64,000 nucleotides of DNA from Ilex aquifolium (GCA_951799425.1 OX637407.1:27215691-27279690), one strand, 5' to 3'. Shown: positions 49,851 to 61,161, counted from the first letter of the stretch. Notes: a model not told the origin generated them from the sequence alone. Program-made: numbers and translations.

Positions 49851-50647
49851 CTCTGTAATCTTTGCTTCTTCTGCTCTGTATATGTATATATATACACACA
49901 CAGATATATATAGAGATAGAGAGAATATTATATGTATTGATTTGATCGAGAAGGACCAGGAATGTTCGGAGTCTGTAATACCGGCGAGTCGGCCGGCGTT
50001 TCAACGCTGCAATGACACGGTACGGTTTTGAGTGGGGTAGCGAAATGGCGGGGGTTGCGCTAAGATAAGCATTTGGTTGAGATATCTTCTACAATAATAC
50101 TATGGGGACTGGATAAGTATTGTTAAGATGACAACGCTTTCAAAATGACGATGACGGTCGTCGAATGAGAATAAGCCAGGTGGAATTCGTAGGACGTGGC
50201 AGTTTTTAATTGGGTTGTTTTAGGGTTTTTGTAACACACCTGTAATTTATACTACTTTTGTGGGGTCCGAGAACGTGCAAGCGCGTAACGAGTGGGACCG
50301 ACGGAGTATCTTCAGTTACAAATTGCAAGTTGCTTTGCTGTACAGAATCTTTTTTTTTTTTGGCGTCGCTGGTCGGCAAATACTTAAACGATGTCGGATT
50401 GAGATATAAAATATTAGACTACGTCGTTTGCATTGTGTGGTGTTGAAAAGGAAAAGTCTTAAATGGATTGGGTTAAGAGTTAAGACTCTATTTTGGGCCA
50501 CTTACAAACTGTCGTGTGGCCCAACTTCTAGGGCTTTTGAGAAGTATAAGTGGCCCAACTTCTAGGGCTTTTGAGAACTATAAACTTTCATGTTATATTA
50601 GGGCTTGTCAAACGACTTCATTGGATCCAAACTCAAAAGAGTTTGAC
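49851..50647. other. DnaJ promoter and upstream flank
   Basis: Contains AT-repeat TATA-like runs (49876-49930) for the minus-strand gene. A tandem pair near 50517-50585 (GTGGCCCAACTTCTAGGGCT twice) is noted. No gene is supported. Confidence 0.5.
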
Positions 50648-50843
50648 AATAGAAATAGGGGTGTTAATCGAGCCGAACTTTGTGAGTTTGAATACGAGCT
50701 TAGCAAATTTGTTTTTTTAAACGACCCTAAAAAATTGTTTAATGTCAGCTCGTTTAGAACTTGAGTCGAGCTTGAACCCGAATCGAACCCGAACCCGAAC
50801 CGAGCCAGAGTAATTCATCTCGATTAACACTATTAAATAGAAG
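50648..50843. mobile_element. hAT-like MITE with near-perfect 8 bp target duplication
   Basis: Element 50656-50835 (180 bp) is flanked by AATAGAAA (50648-50655) and AATAGAAG (50836-50843). The ends are TAGGGGTGTTAATCGAG and, in reverse complement, TAATAGTGTTAATCGAG. The interior carries GAACCCGAA and CTCGAGTC-type words shared with 12280-12581 and 63066-63332. Confidence 0.8.
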
Positions 50844-50964
50844 TTGATTATGTCATTTGAGAGCTCCATCAATATTAACGAGGGTTAACAATAGATCGTA
50901 TCATGTTAGATTTATGTCTTAATTAAGTTATATAGTTTCAAATTTTTACTTAATTCTTAGCTAA

Positions 50965-51829
50965 TCTATATAATAAAGTAGCTTACAATTCAAATCTCAA
51001 AAGATAAACAAAATGACTTTTGCTATTCGCGGTTGAGATCGCTTTAAATTTTATTTTAAAGTTAATCTAACGGCTAATATTAACACCCTAAATTTAATAA
51101 GAAAAATAAGCCCTAAGGGTGTGTTTGGAGTAACTTTTTAAAAGTACTTCTAGAAATTATTTTTCATAAGTACTTTAAAAAAAATAATAGTGTTTGAAAC
51201 CGCCCCACCACTACCTCTACCACCACCACCACCGCCGCCACCACTACCACCGCCACCGCCACCGCCGCCACCGTCGCCCCCACTACAGCCGTCGCCGCTA
51301 CCACCGCCGCCGTCGCCGCCACCACCACCATCGTCGCCGCCGTCGCCACTACCACAGTCATTGTCACCCACCACCACCGCTCTCACCGTCGCCGCCGCCA
51401 CCACCACCACCGCCGCCATTACCACCACCACTCCTGTCGCCACCACTGCCACCACCGTCACCATTACCACCACCGCCGCCGCCGCCACCACCACCACCAC
51501 CATCGCCCCCCACCGCCATCACTACCGTCGCTGCCACCCCCACCGCCGCCATCACCGCCGCCACCACCACTGTCGCCGCCGCCACCACCACCATCGCTGC
51601 CGCCCTCGCCGCCATCACCGCCACTACGCTCATTGCCACCCACCACAACCGTCACTGTCTCCTACCACCGCCACTGCCGCCCACCACCTCTCACCCCCAC
51701 TATAAATCGATGCTTAAATTCTTTTATCTCTTCTCTATGTTTGTAATTTGATTTTGCATATGAATACAAATATGTTTATTGTTTACCATTTTTTATTACA
51801 TTGTGCCTTCAGGCACAGGCAATAACTAG
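50965..51829 (+). mobile_element. Non-autonomous Helitron-like element, copy 2
   Basis: It starts TCTATATAATAAAGTAG after an A and ends CTAG before a T. A perfect GTGCC-TTCA-GGCAC hairpin (51803-51816) lies 9 nt before CTAG. These are the canonical Helitron termini: 5' TC, 3' hairpin plus CTRR, insertion between A and T, no target duplication. No Rep/helicase is encoded. The interior holds a 5' part shared with 10711-11429, then a CCN triplet tract (about 51205-51690), then a shared 3' tail. The long Pro/Thr/His frames on + and the Val/Gly frames on - are by-products of the triplet tract. Confidence 0.85.
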
Positions 51830-52904
51830 TTCATTTATAATCGAACATAATTGAATTCGTGTCTGTATGAATCTTTGAATATAATTGAATTTATGCGGAC
51901 CCTAGTTATCAAATGGACTGACCAATCAATCTAGATATGTGTCCAATCCGTTAAGACAAAATTAGTAATTGATAATTTTATGTTCATTTTGTGTTGAATT
52001 TATATCACCCTGATTTATTATAATTCTTATCAACCTGCCAAATGATGGATAAAAAGATTTAAAAGAATTTGAAATGTTTATAAATTATGTGCATCACACG
52101 ACTCTCGCTAGTGGTTCTAGGAGATGACTGTGGTACCGAAATTCAAAATTTCGATATCATATAGAGATTTACCACATTTGTGAGTAGTTTTACCACTGTT
52201 GTGGTACCCAAAAAAATGGTAAAAATATTTATCACAACAGTAGTAAAAACACCCACAAATGTTTTAAAATCACCCACAAATGTAATAAATCACCCACAAA
52301 TGTGATAATTTTTTTGTACTTAAGAAACGTGGTAAAAATAGTTACCACAAATGTAGTAAAAATATCCACAACAATTGTAAAAATACCCACAAAAATGATA
52401 AATCAACCACAAAAATAATAAACATTTTGGTTGTAAAATGACCCACAAAAATTATAAAAATATTCTTTAAAATAATAAATTTTAGAGGTATGGTACTGAA
52501 ATTTTTTTGATTGTACCGTAGTCAAGTCTGTGGTTCTATTTACTTTTTGGTTCCTTACCTTATCGGGCATGAAGTTTTCTTTTATTTTTATTGGGCATGA
52601 AATGAAAATGGACAAAAAGGGAAAAGAGTGAGGGAGAGAGAAGGAAGGCACTCCTTGGTACAAAGTAAGAATCAAGGCCAACATCTCGGAACATATGACC
52701 AAAACTGCAATAAACATGATCGATTTTAAAATGTTATAATTGACCAAGTTACAATTTTAAAAGTCTAAGTTATAACTCAAAAAGAATAAATTACGACTGA
52801 TTCAAGTAAATCATGTTTGATCATGACTTACCTCAAGTAGTTATAACTTTACATTTAAAAGATATAACTTAAAGAGTGATAACTTTGTATGATATCTAAT
52901 AATG
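51830..52904. other. Repeat-rich intergenic DNA with CACCCACAAATGT words
   Basis: No gene. From 52240 to 52490 there are spaced repeats of CACCCACAAATGT and ACCCACAAAAATTATAA words, echoing 10180-10310. Further on, AAGTTATAACTT-like palindromic words recur (52720-52890). Confidence 0.5.
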
Positions 52905-53575
52905 ATGGATTTCAGCTTGGGTTGCTCATTCATATCCCAAAACACCCGATGAGCCCCTTTTTACATGACAACCTAAATGGCTTACCTGCAGCACGCCCGC
53001 TTCTTCATGAAAGTGGGTCACAGGCCAAGGTAGAAAGTTTAATGCTGACTAGCTCGGTATATGTCTGTTCGGTCATCTTAAGCACAGCGGAGTAGACCAG
53101 CTCGGAAACTAGGAGCTTAGTACGAGATAAATCCCAAGCAACTCCTGTCGAGCCATGTGTTCAGGGGACAGGGGTACAACTTCTGGTGACCCTAATGAAC
53201 AAATATTCCCTGGTAAGGGGAATATTTGTATACATTCTATTTTGAGGATCGTGGACACAAAGTGCGTCAGGGTGACAGACCTCGCTACAGGACAAATGAA
53301 GAGGAGACCACAGAATCAGCTAAGAAAATGAAGAATCGCAAAAAACCCTAGATGACCACATGTATAAATAGAAGACGAAATCACTATAAAAAGAGAGTCC
53401 CAAAGTTTTATTTACAATATACTGTGTAAGAAAAGGCTCTCAGCCAAGTAACCCAGTATAACTATTGTCTTCTTCTTCAAACAATACAAATCTCAAGGAG
53501 CAAGACCCTCCATTACAGTGGATGTAACTTTAATTTCTCGACTAAGGTGAACCAGTATGCTCTAAGACCAATCAT
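52905..53575 (+). mobile_element. LTR-like fragment 1
   Basis: Read on +, a TATAAATAG core promoter word (about 53363) is followed, some 140 bp on, by GAGCAAGACCCTCCATTACAGTGGATGTAAC and GGTGAACCAG. The same arrangement occurs at 53755-54350, as expected of an R-U5 region. No coding domains; boundaries approximate. Confidence 0.5.
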
Positions 53576-53754
53576 ATGGATGATGTTTTAGGGTTGTACT
53601 CGCAACATTCATTACTTAATTAAATAAAAGGGCAAGTTTATTTATCATATTTCTACTTTATTTCATTTTAATATACATGATATAGTCCATAGAGTATAAG
53701 TTAAGAAAATAGTTTCTCAAGGTGTTGAGAAGATGAGACCTATACTTCTTAGTA

Positions 53755-54350
53755 CTTAATGAGGGTAGGTTTTTTTGGGCTAGGCTGCCACAACGACCGA
53801 GCCCAAAGGCTGAATAAAGACTCCGAAGCCCAAAAGGGAATGACCCCAACCGGCCCAAGTTCGATCCTCAGCCCACAGCCCAAGTTGGAGCCTGTTGCAC
53901 CACGCGCTCCAAGGACAAGGAAAACCGGCTCTGATTTCTCAGAGTTACTCCCTGCAAAAACAGAGGGATGGTGTCGAACGAACCCAGGCGATCGTGGGCA
54001 CAGAATCGCCGGCGGTCAGAGTGGCTCGCAGAGAAAGGACGAACGGTCCCCACAAGATCAAGGAAAGGAAGAGCAGGGACAACAAAACCCTAGGAGCAGA
54101 CACCATATAAATAGGACAGTAAAAGGAGGAAAGGGGATCGAATTCCTGGGCCTTCTTCCCCATCTTCTAGCTGGTATTTTCGCCAAGATCCCTAGGACAG
54201 CCTCAAGAGAGAGCATCGTTTGTGGCCCAGAGCCAATAATTTTCTTGTAATCAGTTGAAATCAATATACACAACCCAGGAGCAAGAGCCTCCATTACAGT
54301 GGACGTAGCCCAAGTCTTTTGGCTAGGGTGAACCACTCACATTTACTTGT
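53755..54350 (+). mobile_element. LTR-like fragment 2
   Basis: Contains a TATAAATAG word (about 54105) and, about 160 bp on, GAGCAAGAGCCTCCATTACAGTGGACGTAGCC followed by GGTGAACCAC. This parallels fragment 1 in spacing and sequence. GC-rich upstream part; the open frame at 53759-54250 shows no domain. Confidence 0.5.
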
Positions 54351-54399
54351 CTATCATCGTTTAACTTCAATTTCTCTGAAACCCATCTTATAAAATTCA

Positions 54400-55980
54400 A
54401 CAAGAGCATAATCAACTCGGGCCTGGGAGATTGATTTCCGAGGAATCATCAGTACTTAACTCTTAAATGTTCCTAGTCATAAGATTATTATTTGGACACT
54501 ATGTAATCCGGATAGACTAGCACACACTATGTTTACTCATATTTGATATGAGGTGACTCGTCCAAGTCACTAGTGTAGGGACACTAAAGCATGCGCGTGG
54601 GTGCTTGTTAGAGAACAAGTACACTGAACGTGACTGTTAACTAACATAAGATTTTTCATATGGAGTTTTACATACCTATCAATGTTAAATCCTAAAATTA
54701 TAGTTATGCAACTGATCCTTAGACTTGAGACATCATGGTTGTCTTGTGCATGGACTTCTATGCTTTAACTATATAACATATTCATATATTAACTATGTAA
54801 CTTGGATATGTATTGTTGGACATAGTTAGGCATGCATGAAGACTTATGAATATACAACATAGAATCTATCATCCTTAGTAATTAAAGAGAGAATGTCATA
54901 TGTGATCTTCTGGGATATGACTCAAAGAGTCCTTGGCCAAGGTAGAATGACAATTAAAAAAGAGTTTCTAATTGATCATTAAGAGTCATAGTCCTAAGAT
55001 CGAACACATAAGATTGAATTAGGGGTTTGACTGTAATTTCATACCCTAGTAAATCAATTGGGGCATTGTATTATAGAAGGATTGAATTACATGACAACTA
55101 TAGACTGAATGGGTTCTTTACCTACTTCGTGCTATCCGGAGGTTGATCATGATATGCTGCTAGGTGTCACTCATGATTAGTAGAAGCTCGAAGAATGAAA
55201 TTAATATAAATATATTAATTTTGTTCATAAAGGGAGAATTAGAAGAGTTCTAATTCAAGCTAAATTAGAAAAAGTTCTAATTTGAGATGCTACTTGTAGT
55301 TAGTATCAAATGCCTACAACCGGGTATACTTGAACCTATAGGGTCACACACAATAGAATTGATTAGAAATTAAAGAATAAAAGAGAGACAACCAATTAAG
55401 AGTTAATTGAGGTGAAAATCTAATTAAGAGTTAATTAGGGACTTTATTACAATTAATGTTAATAAAGGGGTTATATGTAATTATGAGATAATTACAACTT
55501 GACCCAAATTAGGATTAAAGCCTTTAAAGCTCTACAAATACTTTTATGTAGGATGTGGATATAAGATATAACAACTCTCTTACTAGCACAAGAAGAATCA
55601 CCACTCATTCTCTTTCTCTACTAGTTTTATCAATGGCTAAAGTAGATCCTTCAAGTTTGTCAATTCGTGTGGAGACCGATAGAGGCCAAACGTTTGCGAG
55701 GCTTGGGGTAAAGATCAAATTCAGATTTGAAGATTTAAAGTTTTTGAGAATGCTTGAAGATTACTAAAGACACGCTTCAAGAGGTAACTCTTAATATTCT
55801 CTATAGATCTAAGGTTTCTCGGTTTGTATTAAACATGAATAGATCTTGGTATGAGGAATCAAATTATTATTTTTTTTAAATTTCGCTGCGTTTATTATAT
55901 GATTTCTTTCACATTATAGTGGATGTAACTTTAGTTTCTCGACTAATGTGAACCATTTATATCTTGTCTTTAGGTCCAAC
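54400..55980 (+). mobile_element. Copia-type LTR remnant plus a third CATTA(C/T)AGTGGATGTAAC motif
   Basis: The stretch resembles plant Copia LTRs: a CTATAGGGTCACACACA word near 55338, repeated GAGTTAATT(G/A)-type words, and a TTCGCTGCGTTTATTATATG end near 55883. At 55912 it passes into ATTATAGTGGATGTAACTTTAG, the third + strand copy of the motif in fragments 1 and 2. Nested insertions are likely. No gag/pol found. Confidence 0.45.
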
Positions 55981-56491
55981 ATCAACATTTACTTCCTTGT
56001 TAACCCAAACATTCACAAAGCTTCCACTTGGCCTCACGGGCTTTACACAGTCATTGTTCTGCAATTGGGTATAGTAATTTCGAGCACCATCAATATCGAT
56101 TTTTTTTTTAATACCATGGTGTTATCCCCAAGTATTGTTCATATTTCGACTGAAAATGTTTCTGTAAACCTCATATTCCTAAAAAATGAGAATGTTCCGT
56201 GGAATTATTAGCAATCTTTTGGAATGTGTTGTATTATTCCGTACTAGGTATACAGAAATTCCATAGAATATGCCAATCTTCAGCCATATGATTGACCAAA
56301 TTTCTCTCTCCTGGTTGCCCGATTGACATAGCTTCTCTTAATAAGCAGTTGCTTTCACAATAAGCAAAAAAAAGTTGAGAAATTTGAGCAAGAAATTGTT
56401 CTTGGAAGCTACTAATAAATAAATCGAATATAAAATTGTATGCTAGTTGACTTGGTATACAATTCGTCCACAGTGATCTAGGAACCTTCAT

Positions 56492-57151
56492 GTATAGATT
56501 AGGGGTGCAACTTGGGTTGGGCAACCCGAGCCCAATCCGAAAAAATTAGGGCTTGGGCTAGGGTTTTTAATACTTGGGTTGGACTTGGGTCAAAAAACCT
56601 CAACCCGAATTTAATTTGGCCGGGCTCGGGTTGAGGCATCGGCAACCCGATTTCAACCCAAACCCGACAAATTAAAAAATAATTTTATATGTATAAAACA
56701 TTAGCACTTTTTTTTTATTTTTACTCCATCGTCCTCTGTTTCTTGTTGCTTGCTACTCTGTTATACGTGATTAGTGGTGATAGTGTGATGTTTTAAGTTT
56801 AATGTTTTTATGGGTCTAATTTCTATGTTTTCTGGGATTGTGCTTTGAGATCACTAGTTTTTTGGTGTGAAAGCAAATAATCAACAATCGTGCACTGTTA
56901 TGAATGAAATATATATATTGTTTTATGAATTTGTAATTATTCCCCCCTCTTTCTGTCTCTCTTGTAGTGAACCCGAATTCAACCCGAGCTCGCCCGAATT
57001 AAACTCGGACAGTGCTCGGGTGGAGTTCCTCAACCCGAGGTAGGGTTAGAGTTAGGGTTAAGGTTAGGGTTGAACATTATATACCTAGGGTTGGGCTAGG
57101 GTTGACTGTCTAACCCGCCCAACCCGCCCGAGTTTCACCCCTAGTATAGAT
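56492..57151. mobile_element. hAT-type element with perfect 8 bp target duplication
   Basis: Element 56500-57143 (644 bp) is flanked by perfect GTATAGAT repeats (56492-56499 and 57144-57151). The ends are TAGGGGTGCAACTTGGGTTG and, in reverse complement, TAGGGGTGAAACTCGGGCGG. GGGTTGGG/CAACCCGA words fill both arms around an AT-rich core. A telomere-like TTAGGGTTAAGGTTAGGGTT run at about 57050 is a by-product of these words. No transposase. Confidence 0.92.
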
Positions 57152-57171
57152 ATGCATGCGCGAAGACCTTT

Positions 57172-57505
57172 TTTTAGGTACAATTTCATCAATGATAAAA
57201 AGGGTTTTCAGATTTCTTACAACTTGCGTCTTTTAGACACTATTGTAGGTAGAAAACTTCTGCGATAGGTACAGATTTTTTTAGTATTATACGTGTGTGT
57301 GTGGGAGAGAGATCCAACCATGAATCCAATAATTAGAGAATTTTAGGTACAATTTCATCAACAACAAATACAGTTTTTATAAAATTCTTACAACTTGGGT
57401 CTTTCAGACACCATAGTAGGTAGAAAACTTCTTCAGTAAGTACAGACTTTTTTGAGACAGAGACAGAGACAGAGACAGAGAGATCCAACCATGAATCCAA
57501 TAAGC
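57172..57505. repeat. About 169 bp imperfect tandem duplication
   Basis: Copies 57172-57340 and 57341-57505 both begin TTTTAGGTACAATTTCATCA and end GATCCAACCATGAATCCAATAA. The first contains a GT run, the second a GAGACA run (about 57456-57480) at the same place. It lies between the hAT-type element and the DUF569 3' end. Confidence 0.85.
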
Positions 57506-57940
57506 AGAGTGTTCACAAAAGGATTTACAGCAAAACCAGTTGCAGAAGTCCCTTTGAGGGGAAAACAATAAATAAACGAATAGGAGATACAAGCCATCAA
57601 TCTAAAAACATCCCAAGTGACAAAATTTGTGCACACAACTTTTACAACAAAATCAACTGTCGTGGAACACTTGAGTAAGACTAGCATAAACAGATCGATG
57701 AAGCTGCCAAGTAAATCGTCCTCTTCAACTTCATCCACTAACATGTATTTACAAAAAAATGCTTTCAAAATTCAACAGTATTAATAAGCGTAAGATTCTC
57801 AAACCGATTCCTCAATGGTTCCAGCAAGAGTAAAGAAGGCAAGACGCAGAATGTACATGTTTTTAAATGTACTTGGGTTGTCTCTGTAAGCAAAACTGCG
57901 ATGTCTTCTCTGTTTCATCTTAAAATGGCATTCCTGGTTT

Positions 57941-60209
57941 CTAAAATTCTCCAGCCACTGATACACCGAAAATAAGGGCAGCTAAGCAAAAGAAATGGTG
58001 GATAACGCAAGCAAAGTGGCATATGTATTAGATGCAAAATGAACAAAATCACAGATAAATTAAGGAGGCCAGACATAAATACTTCAAGATGATCACGCAC
58101 ATTAAAACCAAATGATCACATGCTTCTATCAATTTCAGAACGCATTCAGTACATTTATTCATAGAAAAGAGACGGCCAAAGGGGAGATGATCAAAATTAT
58201 CCACAGTTATTGAACATGGTGTGATTTAAAACATTTCCATGGTAGTATATAAAAAAAGATGGACTTCCCTCGAATCCACAACACAAAAGCCTAATGCACC
58301 CTCCAATTAGCTCCCATCTTATTTATACCTCAGGCTACTGCCTCAGATCCATCCCGGTTATCACTAGTTTGACCAACTGAATAATCGATTGACATTGGTA
58401 CCAATCTAGGGAAAACTTGATGATGAAAATTATCAAACTTATTTTTACGAGTTTATCAGGTTCCAAAGACATCAACTTCATTACACTTCATTCCTTAAAG
58501 GTTAAGCTGCAACATGGACAACGTACAAGTCAAGAACTGATAGGAAGACTAACAAAGTTTCCCTTTCATTAGACCGAATAATATCACCACCCGGAGTAAG
58601 ATATCACACTGTGTAAGATGCAGAATTACAAAAACCCAAAACGCTTAGGCAAGTGCTATTATCAAATGTTTTCAACTTCAATCAAGATAAGCATAAATGA
58701 ATTTTCAATCTAAACACATTACATATAACACAACCAATTCAACTAGCACAAAGAAAACAAGTTAAAGTGCAAACTCAAAGCAGAAGCTCACCTTTTGATG
58801 ATGATTGAAGCACAACAACATGCATAGGCGTATTATTTGGAGGAAGCTGCAATCTGAGGGGATAAAGCTTCCCATTCAATGGGTTTCGTGAGCACACAAT
58901 GATATTTTCAAGCCCTGTTTCTTCCTCCAGCCTCTTAGTCAGTTCCATAAATCCATTTCCCTTAAATGTAAAACAAGGCTCCTCCTCATCTTCATCCACT
59001 ACCCCGGATTCATCTGCAACAACATAATATATAGTCCTACCATCTACCACCTTAGGTGGCGAATCAACAAGAGAATCACCTGACTGCATCCACAGGAAAA
59101 AAAAAAGAACACCAGGTCAAAACCCATAACTACATAGACAGATTTGACTACACTACGAAACTGGTATCTTACCGACAATTACAACTAGATAAAAGACTAG
59201 TTCCATCTCTTTTGATCAAGTTAAATATTCTTTTTTTGTTCTCACCAGATTGAATTGTAACTTCATCTAAATAATAATACCCAAAAAAAACTTTTTGGTA
59301 CAATAATCGAATCCAAATTTCACAAGGGATCATACAATCAGTGCATTCGGAAGCATAAAATTCAGGCCATGGAACTAGAATCGAAAATTGTAATGATAAA
59401 ATTGTTTTATTGTGAGCTGGCGCTCACAGGTTCGAGTCATGGAAACAGTCCTTCTGTCTTTCTGCTCGAGAGGAAGACTTGCTTACTTCTAACCCTCTCC
59501 CTCCCCAGATCTCGCAATGATGGGAGAGCCCTTTTAATTTCTCTTTTCTCCAATTCGAATTCCAAGAGATGAATATAAATTTGATAGAGCTGTTAAACAA
59601 GAGAGAGAATTTAATGGCTGTTATGTTTGGGAAGAGAACTCAAACCTCTTGTCTGGCAAAGCTGGCCGGGGACTTAATAGAATGAGTTGAAGGCGAGCTT
59701 GATTCCGATGCAAATGAATCGGACTGAGGGCTTAATTTAGGCACCGGCGAATGAACAACGATCTCAACTACATCAACTTCCCAGAGAATCCACTCCAGAG
59801 TGGCGGTCCGTTGAGGAATATCATGAGTTACAGAGTTCCTCCACGGCGGCAGGCCACCATTCGCACGGAGGAACTGGCCGTACCGAGTCTTAAGCTTCAC
59901 ACAATTACTTTCTTTGATGGGCTCCCACTCGACGGAGGAGTCAAGGCGGCGAGGGAGAGTCTGAGTCACTTTCCGTCCGGTCATGCCAAGAAGGAAAGGC
60001 TGATTAGAAGCAGTGAGGTACTTGTTGTAGCAACTCCTCAGGCGGATTAACATGGTGTCAGCGGTGTCGACGAACTCAACGCCCCAACGTGCGTTCTTGG
60101 AGGAGCCGTCGCGGTCTTGGGTGACAGACTCTTCGTCTTCGTCGGCCGTCAAGTACTTGTTGTGGTGGCTACGAAGGCGTACGGCGCTGGCGTTGAGGAA
60201 GAGGTCCAT
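57941..60209 (-). CDS. DUF569 protein (fascin-like, actin cross-linking), complete form
   Basis: Plant protein of the DUF569 family, annotated as actin cross-linking from its fascin-like beta-trefoil; molecular role not established. Minus-strand exons 60209-59646, 59083-58792 and 57957-57941 join in phases 0 and 1, giving 290 aa. Residues about 1-145 form the trefoil domain: AVRLRSHHNKYLTADEDEE, LIRLRSCYNKYLTAS, then KLKTRYGQFLRANGG, PPWRNSVTHD and WILWEV. A Ser-rich linker follows. Exon 2 encodes the typical C-terminal module (GRTIYYVVADE, CFTFKGN, LIVCSRNP-type segment, LNGKLYPLRLQLPPNN). The last exon is only 17 nt (adds VAGEF) and is the weak point; it keeps phase and uses a GTGAGC donor. 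Without splicing the frame would end at 58775 (GELLL). A decayed SINE lies in intron 1. Confidence 0.8.
59395..59545 (+). mobile_element. Decayed Au-like SINE in DUF569 intron 1
   Basis: Contains a Pol III box B (CAGGTTCGAGTCATGG) followed by GGAAACAGTCCTTCTG and CCCTCCCCAGATCTCGCAATG. These match the order of motifs I recall for the plant Au SINE family. It is antisense to the host gene. Ends are approximate. Confidence 0.65.
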
Positions 60210-60397
60210 TGCTGTAGTTGAGTTGAGAGAGCTCCCCTGGTGTTTGAGTTTTTTTTTTATCAAACCCTGGTGTTTGAGTCAAAGAAAGGAAGAAAGATAG
60301 TTGGTGAGAGCAGCTGGGTGAGTTTTTGTCAAAGGACAGTATAAAATGTGAAAATTTTTGGGTAGTTCGGACAAGGAGGGTGTATCTGAGGTTTGAG

Positions 60398-60406
60398 TTT
60401 TTATAG
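60398..60406 (-). promoter_or_regulatory. Putative TATA box of the DUF569 gene
   Basis: The reverse complement reads CTATAAAAACTC, about 190 bp upstream of the ATG at 60209. A short tandem pair (TGGTGTTTGAGT twice, 60238-60277) lies in the predicted leader. Confidence 0.45.
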
Positions 60407-60578
60407 GTAACTCCTGGGGTTAAATTATAAATAAATAAAGATAAGGACAGTTTGTGCACTATTTCAATTCACAGTCAGCGCCAGCCATATTTGATAATAT
60501 CAAATTGATATGCATGCAACACCTTATGCGCCCACCACGTGAGCAAAACATTATTATATGCCCATGTAGGTATTTTTT

Positions 60579-60877
60579 AGGGAGAATTACACTTTATACC
60601 CCAAATAATTTAAGATTTCTCATTTTGTATATTTAAAGATTAAATTTTTTATATTATACTCTTAATATATTAAAAGTATTATAATGTGACCCTTATATTA
60701 TCTTTCGTTGCTTATTATGTCAAAAACTATCCCATTATTATTAACGGAATGAATAATGAAAACTAACGGATGAATTACATTGAAACACTTTTAAAATATT
60801 TAGGGTACAATATAAAAAAATTTAATTTTTAAAAGTGTAAAATAAGAATTCTAAATTTTTTTGTGGGAAATTCACCT
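60579..60877. mobile_element. MITE with long imperfect TIRs
   Basis: The left arm (AGGGAGAATTACACTTTATACC onward) matches the reverse complement of the right arm (AGGTGAATTTCCCAC onward) most strongly in their inner parts, around AGATTAAATTTTTTATATTATA. The flanks are T-rich, so no target duplication can be called. It is non-coding. Confidence 0.7.
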
Positions 60878-60999
60878 TTTTTTTTTATGTAAAAGATTTG
60901 TGTGGGTCAACAACGGGTTAGGCCTACTTGACCCATCAGTCAAAAGTCTGGTGGGTCAAACTCACCGAGCGAAGAGAAAATTTTTTGTGCATATAAAAA

Positions 61000-61161
61000 T
61001 AGGGATGACAACGGATCAAGAAAAAATAAAGATTCGTCTCAACCCATTATATTTAGACCAGAAATGAATCATATGTATTGAACGATTGATGAATGTATAC
61101 AAAAATATCCCTATAAACTCATGTAGGAATGAACTAAAACTTATTTCTATCCCGCCACATT
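61000..61161. mobile_element. Decayed half copy of the 42730 hAT-type element
   Basis: It begins TAGGGATGACAACGGATCAAG and aligns in order with the left arm of 42730-43312 (GATTCGTC, TATGTATTG, CCCTATAAAC, CCCGCC words). Most differences look like C to T and G to A transitions. The right arm is missing. Confidence 0.7.

Noticed and set aside
51190..51751. Long Pro/Thr/His open frames on + and Val/Gly frames on -
   Set aside because: They arise from the CCN triplet tract, which lacks stops in several frames on both strands at once. There is no domain, and the tract lies inside a Helitron-like element.
53759..54250. 163 aa open frame on +
   Set aside because: It lies in the upstream part of an LTR-like fragment and has no recognisable domain or splice partners.
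57046..57072. Interstitial telomere repeat
   Set aside because: The TTAGGG-like run grades into GGGTTGGG words of the surrounding hAT-type element and is not a phased TTTAGGG array.
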